Shown: positions 19,534-30,885, numbered from the stretch's first letter. The stretch: 64,000 nt of DNA from Saccopteryx bilineata (GCF_036850765.1 NC_089491.1:89374740-89438739); one strand, 5' to 3'. A program made the numbers and translations. Notes: generated by a model not told the origin, from the sequence alone.

Positions 19534-20058
19534 TGTAAGGCCAGGAGCCGTCATCGTGACCATTCACATGCAGGTTCCCATTGGATTTGGGCAGACGATA
19601 AAGAAATGGCAGAGTCAGAGGATGGGGGGCCATCCTATTTATTGGTGTCTCACCAAGACAGGCAAACCACAAAAGAAGACAAGGGAAAAGCAGAAAACCA
19701 GCTCTTCCCATGAAGGGCAAGGGATCAGGGGAGCCCCTGCAATTGTGATAGCAGGAACTGTGTGTCTGAGCTCCTGGTCTGTCCCACTTTATAGTGTAGA
19801 AAACCAAAATCCCTTAATCCAATATACAAACAAGGAAGTCTCCGATACAAAGTCACTTATCCAAGGCATAATTGGATTTCTCATGAGAGTTCACCACCCA
19901 GATCATACAATCAGTCAAGGGTGTGGGGAAAAGCTTAGTCCCAAAACCAAACCTCAGGCTACAACAACCTGGCCTGCTTATAGCCTGTCCCCCACACCCA
20001 TTATAAGTCACAAGCGAGCAAACATATATATCATGTTTACAAACTTATTTGACCAACA
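19534..20058 (-). repeat. 5' LTR of the ERV-L provirus (promoter LTR)
   Basis: The minus strand reads TGTTGGTC at the start and CCTTACA at the end. TATAAA (19793-19788) and AATAAA (19643-19638) mark a plausible promoter and polyadenylation signal. It is uninterrupted, and is followed after two bases by the primer binding site. Confidence 0.95.
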
Positions 20059-20119
20059 GTGTAGGATATGATGGTTATTAGAAATGAAATCCTGATCTTC
20101 AGACTTAGGTTACCATACC

Positions 20120-20493
20120 TGTAATGCTGGTGGCTGAGACCAGGCAGGTTCACATTGGACTTGGGCAGATGGTAAATAGACTGTGGAGTCAGAAAGCAAT
20201 AGGGCCATTCCATTTAAAAAAGTCTCACAACTAATAAAGTCTCACAGTGGCGGACAAGCACAAAGGCAGGGGAAAACTTCGTCCCAGGCAAACAAATAGC
20301 AAAATGGCCCCTCACAGTGGCAGCCAGGCAATCTGCCATCCACAGTCCCCCAACTCTAATCTCTCTTGAGCCCAAGCATCCATAGCCTTACATAGGCTAT
20401 GCACACGGGCCTCTGCCACGTACTCACTCACTAATCAAGCAAAGTGCCTGCAGCTGGTACACCAGCAAGCAAGCCTAACACAGCTGCCCCACA
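20120..20493 (-). repeat. Solo LTR, ERV-L lineage (short subfamily)
   Basis: 374 bp from TGTAATGCTGG to GCCCCACA. ATACC at 20115-20119 and 20494-20498 is a perfect 5-bp target duplication. Its head resembles the head of the 525-bp LTRs (CAGGTT..CATTGGA.TTGGGCAGA), so both belong to one lineage. Confidence 0.9.
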
Positions 20494-20498
20494 ATACC

Positions 20499-21014
20499 CT
20501 TGCAGGAAAAGAAGCAATACTTTCTCACAGGAATGAGTGACCTGCTTGGATTTGCAGTTGGGATTTCCCTTGAAAGAACTACATCCCTATGAAGGCTCTT
20601 TGATGTGAGTTTTCTAAGACGTTTCAATGAACAAGAAAACAAAAAAAAAAAAAAAAAAAAAAGAAAGAAAAAGTAAACTTTAATAACAGCCTCAGATGAT
20701 TAGAGTTTATTTTAATCATCAATTCAAAATTTATCAACACTTCCTTTACACACACTTTTTCTATATATTTTTCCTTGAAGAAAAGAAAATGCAAACACAC
20801 AAAAAAAATTCCAATAACCAACCCCAGTATAATCTAGAAGAATACATTTACAAAGCAAATTACTTTATGTAAGAATACTCACAAAATACTACCATTTATT
20901 GCTTAGCATTTAAGGATAAATCACAAAAGTGATCTAAATATCATGCTAATCATATTATTTCATGTAAAGCTCCATGTGATTTACTCAACTATACTTGGTA
21001 CTGTGAACTTTATA
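20499..21014. other. Intergenic, nothing recognised
   Basis: AT-rich DNA with a 24-base A-run near 20640-20664. No gene or clear repeat is visible. Confidence 0.45.
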
Positions 21015-21025
21015 GAAAATATTTT

Positions 21026-21372
21026 TTTTTTCTTTTTTTATTGAGAGGCAGGGAGGCAGAGAAACAGACTCCTGTATGTGCTGTGACCACCTCTCAAGCC
21101 TCCTACTGGGCGATGCTCTGCCCATCTAGAGCTGCTGCTCTGTTGCTTGGCAACTAAGCAATTTTAGTGTCTAAGGTGAGGCCTTGGAGTTATCCTCAAC
21201 ACCCTGGGGCCAACTTGCTCAAACCATTCAAGCCAGGGCTATAGGAGGAGAAAAGGGTGGGTGGGGGGGGAGTGTGAAGCAGATGGTCGCTTCTCTGCTC
21301 TGACCGAGAATTGAACCTGGGACTTCCACATGAGGGGTCAATGCTCTACCACTAAGGCAACTGGCCAGGGCT
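21026..21372 (-). repeat. Bat SINE (type B, older), minus
   Basis: It runs from a T-rich start to a head reading CCCTGGCCAG on the minus strand. A near-perfect flanking repeat lies at 21015-21025 (GAAAATATTTT) and 21373-21383 (GGAAATATTTT). The body is diverged from the younger copies. Confidence 0.75.
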
Positions 21373-21452
21373 GGAAATATTTTCTAAAATCAGGTAAATT
21401 CTATTTCTTAAATGAGGGATTAAAAAAAAAAAAGGTTTTTCTCACACCTGAG

Positions 21453-22152
21453 TGTTGGGCAGATAAAATGTATTATGCTCACTTTGTTAAAGATAACATG
21501 AGGAGGCCATCGCCCAGGTGATATTAATGTGTGTTGGGGTGGGCTAAAGGCAGGCAGAATCCTTTAGCCTGGGGCTTGGTTTTGGGATTAAGCCTTTCCT
21601 ACCCTTTTTGATGTAGGGCGGTACAATCCAATCATGCCTCAGAGAAGTGACTTTGTATTAGAGACTTCCCTGTTTTGTATATTGGATTAAGAGTTTGGAT
21701 TGCTACACTATAAAATGGGGACGAAGTGGGAGCTTGGGCTCTTGGTTCCTGAGATTAGCAAGAGAGAGCAGAGGAGAACAGAGAAAGGCCACGTGGAGGA
21801 GGCCAGGAGAAGCAGCCAAGATGGCGGAGTGCTGAGTGAGATGCCAGTTTATGTAGACTTTGTATCTGGGATAAGGAAGGAAATGGGGAACTGAGGAGAA
21901 TAAGTCTGGTGAGCTAGAAACCTTTGATTCTAGGAAACTCGGATAAGTCATAGCTTTGTGAGCACTGAGTGTGACTGGGTTTTGGAGCCCAGTGTGTATT
22001 TTTACTTGCCCGCCGGGTGCAAGCTAGATTAAAGACTATGGCCCACCAGTTTTTGGCTCCATGGTTTCTTTACCGACTGTCCGAATCCAATGCGAACCTG
22101 CATGGGCTGGGCTGCTCTGATGCTGGCCCTGGCCGTGCCTCCTGGCTTTACA
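21453..22152 (+). repeat. Solo LTR, ERV-L lineage, plus orientation
   Basis: 700 bp from TGTTGGGCAG to CTGGCTTTACA. CTGAG at 21448-21452 and 22153-22157 is a perfect 5-bp target duplication. It is the reverse-orientation relative of 7610-8270. A TATAAA lies near 21709-21714. Confidence 0.9.
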
Positions 22153-22157
22153 CTGAG

Positions 22158-22334
22158 ACTTTGGGGTCTGAAAGACTGGACAGGCAAAGGCATTTTTCTT
22201 CTGCTCTGATGTGGCAGTAGCGAAGGCTTGTCCACTCATAATGGCAGCCATGATCTGCACTGCCTGCTGCTGGGTCTGAAGGAATTACTAGTTGTAACCT
22301 AGAGTATCGCCACACAACAAAGAAAAATAATTTT
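22158..22334 (-). other. Unassigned segment with a short open minus frame
   Basis: The minus strand reads an Ala/Gln-rich run (QQQAVQIMAAIMSG) that could be a piece of a retroelement gag. It is too short to identify. It may be the sequence into which the preceding LTR inserted. Confidence 0.2.
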
Positions 22335-22349
22335 AAAAATTCATGTTGT

Positions 22350-22487
22350 GCCTGACCTGTGGTGGCACAGTGGATAAAGCGTCGACCTGGAAATGCTGAG
22401 GTCACCGGTTCGAAACCCTGGGCTTGCCTGGTCAAGGCACATATGGGAGTTGATGCTTCCAGCTCCTCCCCCATTTCTATCTCTCTG

Positions 22488-22527
<40 letters not shown>

Positions 22528-22555
22528 GTCTCTCCCTCTCCACTCTAAAAAAAAA
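22350..22555 (+). repeat. Bat SINE (type C, short), plus
   Basis: Head GCCTGACCTGTGGTGGCACA, B-box GGTTCGAAACC, (CT)n run at 22490-22520 and A-tail. AAAAATTCATGTTGT flanks it (about 22335-22349 and 22556-22570) as the target duplication. Confidence 0.9.
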
Positions 22556-22570
22556 AAAAATTCATGTTGT

Positions 22571-23160
22571 TGTAACATCACTTTTCCTTTTGCACAGAGG
22601 CACTTTGCAATTGACTATACTTAAAAATACCACACATGATCCAATTCATACATAACTGGAGTATTCCCAGAAACAGGCTGAAATAACAAAATGGAACGAT
22701 GATTTCAGACTATAATTTAAAAAAATTATCTTGAAATAGAGAGAAAATTAAATCTCATGGGAAAATGATCCTTTGTAGGCAAGTAAAAATGTTAATAATA
22801 AGACAACTAACAATAAGACATTGCCTACCAAAATTACTGGAATTTGGGGTTAAAGAATGAATCCTTTAGGTAACCAGGCAAAGGTGACTCATAAAAGGAG
22901 AAAGGGCAGGCTGTCATCAGACATCCCACAGCCACATTCAGCACAAGGAGAGAAGGGAACATATGAAAGAATGTTCAGCTTGACTAGCAACCAAAGAAGT
23001 GTAATATAAAACAAGAAAATAAAATTTTATCCAGATTTACAGGTTTTTAAAATCTATACTATCCATTGTTGGCAAGGATTTGTGGGAAAGGACCCCTGAA
23101 ATACTGTGTAGGACTAAATTGTCTCAAAGCTTCTGGAAGGCAATATAGAAACAACCTTTT
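22571..23160 (+). repeat. Decayed L1/HAL1-like fragment
   Basis: Bases 22950-23160 keep the order and wording of an L1-type ORF2 end, such as ATATGAAAGAATGTTCAGC and the TTGGCAAGGATTTG block. It is heavily diverged with no open frame. The family is uncertain. Confidence 0.5.
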
Positions 23161-23799
23161 TTTATTTTTTAATTTTACTCTTATAAATGCAACATACTTT
23201 TAACATCTTTAAAATTATCTTCTTTTGCCCAGTCACTTCCATTTGTGAAAATTTATTTTAAGGAAAAAAATCACTGATGAAACCAGTGATTAAATATAAG
23301 AATTGGGGAGAGGCTGTTACATAGCAAAGTCAAATGAAAATTATAAATACCACAGCATTTGCAAGTAAAGGGAAATAATGTTAGCTTCTGTAAAACTTTG
23401 TCATAAGGTAAAAGGGAAAAGAAACCAGTAATTACCCATATATCTGACCCTGAGATAGACACCCAACTTTCCGTTTCACAGATAAAGAAAATGAAGCTCA
23501 GAGAAATTAAACAACTTGCCAAAGACACTCAATGATCCTGTGGAAAACTGAAATTCAGGTTATTTGTGGCTTGGAAGCATAATTTCTTTTTATGTCATGC
23601 AGAGGTCTCTGCTGTCAGTATGTTTCAAGTACAAATAATACAGAGACTGGAGCAAAGGAAGTTTGTGTTAAGTAGTACTTTTTAACATAACAGTGTTACA
23701 GGAATACTACTCACTGTAGTGTTTCTTCAATTTCTTTATGTCATACAAGAACTTCAACATTTATAATATAAATTATGAGAAGTTCAAATTATTTGCAAG
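23161..23799. other. Intergenic; possible MIR remnant near 23470-23550
   Basis: Most is unrecognised AT-rich DNA. A short stretch (CAGATAAAGAAAATGAAGCT, CTTGCCAAAGACAC) resembles the antisense MIR core. Confidence 0.35.
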
Positions 23800-24335
23800 T
23801 ATGGGGTTAGGTTTGGGTGTCATTTTTGTCAACCATTCAATAACATAACCTTGTTTGATGTGTGCTTCCATTTAAAGACTCCTTGTGTAGTATTTATTGC
23901 TGAATCATTAATTGTGAACTCGTTTCAACAGCACTATGACTCATGCCTAGAGGAGGTGTATCTGGCACACACATTTTCTCTCTAAGGCATGTCACAGCCT
24001 CCTTGTTCTTAGCACAATACTTCTGGGCCATTTTAAACAGTAAAATCAAGAACAAAAAATATATATATATAAATGTGAAAAAAAATGTCCTGAGAAAAGG
24101 ACATTGTTTATCAGTATGAAAGCAGAAACAAGAAGGCAGTGAGTGGTGCCTTGTTCAACCTTTGCTGGGAAGGTGCACACCAGGCAATTCAAATTTTTCC
24201 ACTATGTTTGTTTACAAAGGACCACAAAAGCACAAGTCTTGATTTTGAGGTTACAAATTAATTCTAGCAAATACGTAAATTTGAAAATACAGAATTTGCA
24301 TATATGAGGATGACCTATTAATTTGTGGATAAAAA
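23800..24335 (+). repeat. Ancient interspersed repeat, copy 1
   Basis: It shares a common word order with 35300-35895: CAACCA(A/T)TCAAT, GTGTGTTT/GTGTGCTTCC, CTGA(A/T)TCATTAA, AACAGCACT, ACACACATTTTCTCT, GGGCCATTTTAAA and a closing CAGAAT(T/A)..GCA block. The two are therefore copies of one old family, probably a DNA transposon; the name is not assigned. Confidence 0.55.
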
Positions 24336-24950
24336 GCTATGCAATAATGATATATCTGTTTTTAAATGAAAATATTAGATAATGGGGGAAAAATAAAGGA
24401 AAATGCTTACAAGTAAGAATCCATTTTCTGACTGCCCATGTGCATCCCCTGGTGGGTAACAGGGCGTAAGTACTAGAATATACTTAATGCTAGAAAGAAC
24501 AAGGTGTGCACCAAAACATGTCCAGAGAGGGAAACGGAGGCAGACTGAGTCTAAATGACTTACATCAAACTTGGAAGTGTGTGCAATTCTCTCTTTTGGT
24601 CCAGAAATGTTTTGGTAATACAACATATCCATTCCATTTGCTTTTCTGAAGCCTAGTGTGGAGAAGTGACAAATTACCCAGTTGCAGCACAGTAAAGGCA
24701 AAGTTAGCATGTTTCATGGCAAACTACAGCAATCCAAGGCACAAAATACTGGGCAACTTGTTATGAAATAATTCACAGAATATAGTTTAATTTGGATAAT
24801 TTGATGTGACAATATAGGTCCCCATAAAAGTTTCCTTTAAGTTGGAAAATTAGAAGTTACTGTATGTAATACCATGGCCTCTGGAAACTGTCAAATCCGC
24901 AAGTTACTGGCAGGCTAATTACCAAGGTTTTTTTCCCTTTCATTCCTATA
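24336..24950. other. Intergenic, nothing recognised
   Basis: No convincing exon or repeat. A 111-codon minus frame (24375-24710) has no domain and no splice or retroelement context. Confidence 0.45.
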
Positions 24951-25298
24951 CAGCAAGGGTAGTCAACCTTTTTACACCTACTGCCCACTTTTGTATCTCT
25001 GTAAAATTTTCTAACCACCCACCGGTTCCACAGTAATGGTGATTTATAAAATAGGGAAGTAACTTTACTTTATAAAATTTATAAAGCAGAGTTACAGCAA
25101 GTTAAAGCATATAATAATAATTACTTACCAAGTACTTTATGTTGGATTTTTGCTAAGTTTGGCAGAATAAATCTTTATAAAATAACTTACTATAGTTAAA
25201 TCTATCTTTTTATTTATACTTTGGTTGCTCTGTTACCATCCACCATGAAAGCTGGAACGGCCACTACTGGGTGGTAGGGACCAGGTTGACCATCACTG
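24951..25298. repeat. hAT-type MITE
   Basis: The ends CAGCAAGGGTAGTCAACCT and (reverse) CAGTGATGGTCAACCTGG are imperfect terminal inverted repeats of hAT type, enclosing about 350 bp of AT-rich noncoding DNA. The expected 8-bp target duplication is not clear, perhaps because another MITE abuts the right end. Confidence 0.65.
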
Positions 25299-25303
25299 CA
25301 ATA

Positions 25304-25430
25304 CAGGATGGGGCAAAAGTAGGTTTTCAATTTTTTATATGAAAAGTAATATAATAATTAATAAATAATTATATAGGAACAAACTGTTCCATGTACTCAC
25401 AACTGCAAACATACTTTTGCCTAACCCTGT
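25304..25430. repeat. mariner-type MITE (about 127 bp)
   Basis: Long terminal inverted repeats are visible: CAGGATGGGGCAAAAGTAGG at the left and, reversed, CAGGGTTAGGCAAAAGTATG at the right. They are flanked by TA as in Tc1/mariner insertions. It is non-coding and starts five bases after the hAT MITE. Confidence 0.8.
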
Positions 25431-25691
25431 ATATTGTCAATCACAAATATTTGAATATACTATATGCACAAGTTGCACAATATATATATTCAATAGAGAA
25501 TATGTATTTATGGAAAATAGATTTAGAAAAAAAGATTGAAAACAAAAAACTGACCAACCTGCTTAGCATTCTCTCCCTTCTAAGCTTCACTTTCTGTGAA
25601 CTCATTGAAAATTTGAAGATGTTCCTTCCTCGTGTCGTCAGCATCAGAGGAAGTAGCATCTTCAGTAAACTCCTTATCAAAATCAAAAATT

Positions 25692-27252
25692 TTTTTATTA
25701 TAATTTTATTTTTTTAATGGGGTGACATCAATAAATCAGGATACATATATTCAAAGATAACATGTCCAGGTTATCTTGTCATTCAATTATGTTGCATACC
25801 CATCACCCAAAGTCAGATTGTCCTCTGTCACCTTCTATCTAGTTTTCTTTGTGCCCCTCCCCCTCTCCCTTTCCCTTTCCCTCTCCCCCCTCCCCCCATA
25901 ACCACCACACTCTTATCAATGTCTCTTGGTCTCACTTTTATGTCCCACCTATGTATGGAATAATGCAGTTCCTGGTTTTTTCTGATTTACTTATTTCACT
26001 TCGTATAATGTTATCAAGATCCCACCATTTTGCTGTAAATGATCCGATGTCATCATTTCTTATGACTGAGTAGTATTCCATAGTGTATATGTGCCACATC
26101 TTCTTTATCCAGTCATCTATTGATGGGCTTTTTGGTTGTTTCCATGTCCTGGCCACTGTGAACAATGCTGCAATAAACATGGGGCTGCATGTGTCTTTAT
26201 GTATCAATGTTTCTGAGTTTTTGGGGTATATACTCAGTAGAGGGATTGCTGGGTCAAAAGGTAGTTCTATTTTCAGTTTTTTGAGGAACCACCATACTTT
26301 CTTCCATAATGGTTGTACTACTTTACATTCCCACCAACAGTGTATGAGGGTTCCTTTTTCTCCACAGCCTCTCCAACATTTGCTATTACCTGTCTTGCTA
26401 ATAATAGCTAATCGAACAGGTGTGAGGTGGTATCTCATTGCAGTTTTGATTTGCATTTCTCTAATAACTAAAGAAGATGAGCATCTTTTCATATATCTGT
26501 TGGCCATTTGTATTTCTTCCTGGGAGAAGTGTCTGTTCATGTCCTCTTCCCATTTTTTTATTGGATTGTTTGTTTGTTGTTGAGTTTTATGAGTTCTTTG
26601 TATATTTTGGATATTAGGCCCTTATCTGAGCTGCTGTTTGAAAATATCATTTCCCATTTAGTTGGCTGTCTGTTTATTTTGTTATCAGTTTCTCTTGCTG
26701 AGCAAAAACTTCTTAGTCTGATGTAGTCCCATTCATTAATTTTTGCCTTCACTTCTCTTGCCTGTGGAGTCAAATTCATAAAATGCTCTTTTAAAGAAAT
26801 GGAACAAAAAAATCATCAGATTTATATGGAACTATAAAAAACCTCGAATAGCCAAAGCAATCCTAAAGAAAAAGAATGAAGCTGGGGGCATTACAGTACC
26901 TGACTTCAAATTATATTACAGGGCCACGACAATCAAAACAGCATGGTATTGGCAGAAAAATAGACACTCAGACCAATGGAACAGAATAGAAAGTCCAGAA
27001 ATAAAACCACATATATATAGTCAAATAATTTTTGATAAAGGGGCCAACAACGCACAATGGAGAAAAGAAAGCCTCTTCAATAAATAGTGCTGGGAAAACT
27101 GGAAAGCCACATGCAAAAGAATGAAACTGGACTACAGTTTGTCCCCCTGTACTAAAATTAACTCAAAATGGATCAAAGATCTAAACATAAGACCTGAAAC
27201 AATTAACTACATAGAAGAAGACATAGGTACTCAACTCATGGACCTGGGTTTT
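25692..27252 (-). mobile_element. L1 insertion with 5' inversion (twin priming)
   Basis: From 25692 to about 26785 the minus strand is the L1 3' end: the 3' UTR with its purine tract (pyrimidines at 25856-25897) and an open 200-codon ORF2 C-terminal frame (26540-25938) with an [14 protein letters not shown] block. From about 26795 to 27252 an upstream part of ORF2 ([11 protein letters not shown] block) runs on the plus strand. The head-to-head order is the mark of twin priming. Similar AAATCAAA..TTTT words near 25680 and 27255 may be the target duplication. Confidence 0.85.
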
Positions 27253-27289
27253 AAAAATCAAATTTTGATAAAAAGATTTGGAGTTCGCT

Positions 27290-28620
27290 TTGTGAATATA
27301 GACATGCAGTTTCTTTTTTGTATCAGATTGTTTTTTCATGTTTTTTGCTCTTTGGATAACTTTTATTATGCTTTCTGTTCTGTATTTCTTTGTCATTGAG
27401 CAAAGCAGAAGCTACAGTTTCTTCACCTGGTGGTGAAAGACATACTTTGTTTCACCACCAAAGCTTCCCATCTCTGAAATGTGTTTTTTAACACCATACA
27501 AGTTTACATTACTTTTAATATCTAGTGAGGTTTTCATGATTGATTTTAGTGTTGTCTTTTTATTTATTTATTTATTTTTATTTTTTTACAGGGACAGAGA
27601 GAGAGTCAGATAGAGGGATAGATAGGGACAGACAGGAACGGAGAGAGATGAGAAGCATCAATCATCAGTTTTTTATTGTGACACCTTAGTTGTTTATTGA
27701 TTGCTTTCTCATATGTGCCTTGACCATGGGCCTTCAGCAGACCGAGTAACCCCTTGCTTGAACCAGTGACCTTGGGTCCAAGCTGGTGAGCTTTTTGCTC
27801 AAGCCAGATCATCTCAAGCTGGTGACCGCAGGGTCTCGAACCTGGGTCCTCCGCATCCGAGTCCAAGGCTCTATCCACTGCACCACTGCGCCACTGCCTG
27901 GTCAGGCAGTGGTTGTAATTTGTTACTGTTAGCATCTATTTGTATGGTTAGTTGGGCTTTATCTATTTTTTCCTCTTCTGTGCCACTGACTTAAAGATTT
28001 CTGTCCTCTAGGGATGCTCTATGTATCATTATATCCCTATTCTGATGTTTGAAGCTTCTACAAAGTCTAGAGTTCTTAGAAGCAGTTATAATGGGAATCA
28101 CATCTATTACAAGATCATCTTCACCAGAATCTTGAAGGTTTATTTTAATTCTTATTGGTGAAACAGATATTTGGTTCTCCAGGAATGTGTGGCAATTTTC
28201 AGTAGCAGAGTTTTTCAAGTGGCTGAAGTGCCATGTTTCAGTCTCATCCTGTTTGACTCTACATGCTCTATGTCCCTGTGGAATAATTGAGCAAGGAATC
28301 GTATTCAAGACCAGTCCCTGGACATTTGGGGTCCATCACGTACTTTCTAGGATGACTCTCTTTGTTCTTTGACAGTTCATTCCACTTTTCCTTTGGAAGC
28401 AGACTATTTCCAGTATAATTTTGTCTCATAGTTGAGTCACTCAACAAGAGCAGAGGGCTTCAGGATAGCTCTTCAAGTGCTTAAGTAAACTCAGGGGCCT
28501 CTTCTGCTTTTCTTCAGCCTTGGTCTTGACTGATCTGAGTTCTTTGTCAATTCTTTCCAATTCTTCTATAGCTGCGCCTAGTGTTGTTAATGAAAGATGA
28601 GTTCTGTTTTATCTTTAGAA
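27290..28620 (-). pseudogene. Decayed retrocopy-like sequence, parent unidentified
   Basis: On the minus strand the region encodes hydrophilic, coding-like stretches without introns. The longest is 27991-28308 (105 codons), preceded by an EELERIDKELRSVK-type coiled segment near 28560 and followed by Lys-rich stretches at 27500-27290. Many frameshifts and stops break it, and the SINE at 27555-27905 interrupts it. This suggests an old processed pseudogene. I do not recognise the parent. Confidence 0.45.
27555..27905 (-). repeat. Bat SINE (type A), minus
   Basis: Same body as the copy at 364-703, from an ATTT-rich start to a CCTGGTCAGGC head on the plus-strand side. Embedded in the decayed retrocopy. 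Confidence 0.85.
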
Positions 28621-30885
28621 ATCACAAAAGATAAAATGCAGGCTCCAGGATGCCCTGGATAAATAGCATCCTATCATTTACTCTTCCAAACTCAGCTTTA
28701 AACACAGGACATTGTTATTAACAGATCAGTTCTTGGAAGGAGAATGAGAAGTCAGTGACTAGCCCTAGTGCAGAGCACCCTCTCCCTTCCCAAGAGACAC
28801 ATACATGCTCTGAGGCAACCAGCCCACGCCAACCATCTCCCGAACATCACTGGGACGCACCCCTCTCTGGGTTTCAGAAACTGTGTGACTGCCTATAAGG
28901 CCTGTGAAAAATGCCCCCTAAACAGTATCCCAGAGTATCCTCATTGTTGGGCACATCTCAGAACACGCTTTCTTCAGGAAGAACATGGAAGAAAAAATAA
29001 GGACTAGCGCCCGCGTGTGTGAGGCTGGAAAGGTGTACTCCCGGGCACTCTGGAACAACTTGTTTGCTAGTTCCAAGGCAAGTGCTTGCTCTCCTCTTGC
29101 CCATAACAGTCATTCTGTAGGAATTGCCCTGAAGTAGTTAAGGTAGAGGAAAACATTAAAATTCTTCTTTGAGGCCGAACTTGGCATCAGAGAAAGGAAA
29201 TACGAGGGTGTTTCAGAATGGTGAGAAATACATATGTTAAAGAGGGTTTTATGTCCTTTCAAGGACAACAAGTCAGAGGCCCAGAGAATTGGGTTGGGAA
29301 ATGCAGGCTTAGCAATGGGACAGAAGATGAGCAGGGAACAAATGAGCAGACTATGCCCCCTACCCCCCAACCTACCCCCAGCCTCAACTGTAATAACCAT
29401 CTCCTCACTTCTAGACTAGCAGGAGAGAGAGAAGAAATTGGTCACCAGTAAGGACTATTTGACTCTCTTCATGTCCTGCACTGCCCCAATTCCTGACTAT
29501 ACTTTACAGTGGTCTTCTGCGAGCTGTGCCAACTGAGACAGCAAGCCAATTTAAGAAAATACAGCCATCTCTCTCAGCCATTTTAGCCACAGCAATGTTA
29601 TAGTGATTAACTTTCTCACTCTACAGTACTTTAGTCTTAGACAAGTTATACAATTCAAAAGGTGACTCTTACACGTATTTCCAATGAAGAAAATTCTCAG
29701 CACCTCCCAAGAATGGGCATGTTTAGTAGTCACCCCTCCCCTAAGTCCCTTCTCACCCACAGACTCAACATGGCGCCTCTGTACCTGGAAGCAGCTGCAA
29801 CCACTTGCCTCACTCAGTTCCCACTGCATTTCTGAGGTCTGAACTGGCAGTACTAATGCTGGCACCCACCTCTGGGGCTGTCAGAGGGCATGGGAAATGA
29901 CAAAAGTAACCGGCAGACCTCCTTTGACTTTTGTTAAAAGTTTAACTATTTACCTCCATGGATCATGCCGAGAACCTCCAGATGGACTCACATCTTAGTG
30001 TCGCCTCTAATGTGATCTTAGGCAAGGTTTCTGACTTACCTGCATTTTTGTTCTTTGAGTTGTAAAAGCAACCTGCCTTTCCTAGGGTGGAAGAATTCAA
30101 TGTGATAGAATGTACCAAAATGCCCAGCATGAAGTAGGTGAATATTTAAGAGGGCAATGAAATCTGTCCTAAGTTCTCCTTCTCTTCCCCATCCACACAT
30201 TCACCTATATCCACCTGATTCATGTCCCTAAAAATTTTCCAGTTAAAACTAATTCATCAAAGGGAAAATATATTTATATATGTCCCCATTCCACTGGTCT
30301 TTGGCATAAATTGATATACTCCCAGGATGAAGGACCTTATAAGTCACTAATAACTTGAATTAGTCTTTGAAATGCTTTGCTTTTCTCCAGGTAGAGCATA
30401 ATGAGCCTGGGTGCTTGGGGAAAGACAGAAGGAAAGACCCTCTAAGAAAGTATGTGCCAGGACCCCCTTTTCCTTTCTTTTCTTCTGGGATACCATGTCT
30501 CAAACGTTATGGATACTTTAGAAATGGGGGGAAAATAATCTTTTTTTTTTTCATATTGACTGTGATACAATTCAAGAATGCTAGGAGGCTTCAGTATTAA
30601 TTTAGTTTCATCTCTTGATATGGTACAACTCTTTTGACAGTAAAACTAAACAGGTATTCTTTTTGCTTTGGTGATGGGAAGGGGGCATTGTCATGGTGAT
30701 TACACTGCAAGTCCTCAAAATGCCCTCAGGTAAGGTAAATAGATATTTTTCCTAATTTAAAAGTGAAACAATCTAGAGTGAATAATTTTCATAAGTCACT
30801 CTCTAGGATTACTTTTACTTGAGTTTTCCACCCCTTAAATTATTCCCTTTCAATTTTTCCATTAAATAATTTTTTATAGCTGAGA
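28621..30885. other. Intergenic between retrocopy and EQTN, nothing recognised
   Basis: No exon with splice sites was found, and the open frames of 60-104 codons lack domains. A T-run at 30540-30551 is the only low-complexity tract. Confidence 0.45.

Larger units (their letters stand above)
5978..20058 (-). mobile_element. Full-length class III (ERV-L-like) provirus, minus, hosting a second provirus
   Basis: Two 525-bp LTRs (19534-20058, and 5978-6462 joined to 14521-14560) flank gag and pol genes read on the minus strand. The pentamer GTGTA at 5973-5977 and 20059-20063 is a perfect 5-bp target-site duplication. The order 5' LTR, primer binding site, gag, protease, reverse transcriptase, RNase H, integrase, polypurine tract, 3' LTR is complete. 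There is no env, as is usual for ERV-L. Without the nested provirus the element is about 6.0 kb. Its two LTRs differ at about two positions (near 5994/19550 and 6054/19610), so insertion looks very recent for this class. The 3' LTR is split by the plus-strand gammaretroviral provirus at 6463-14516. Confidence 0.95.

Noticed and set aside
22158..22334. gag fragment of another retroelement
   Set aside because: The Ala/Gln-rich run is too short and has no diagnostic motif.
28768..29451. Candidate TEK or MOB3B exons expected near EQTN by human synteny
   Set aside because: No segment on either side of EQTN showed their coding sequence with splice sites; they probably lie outside the window.
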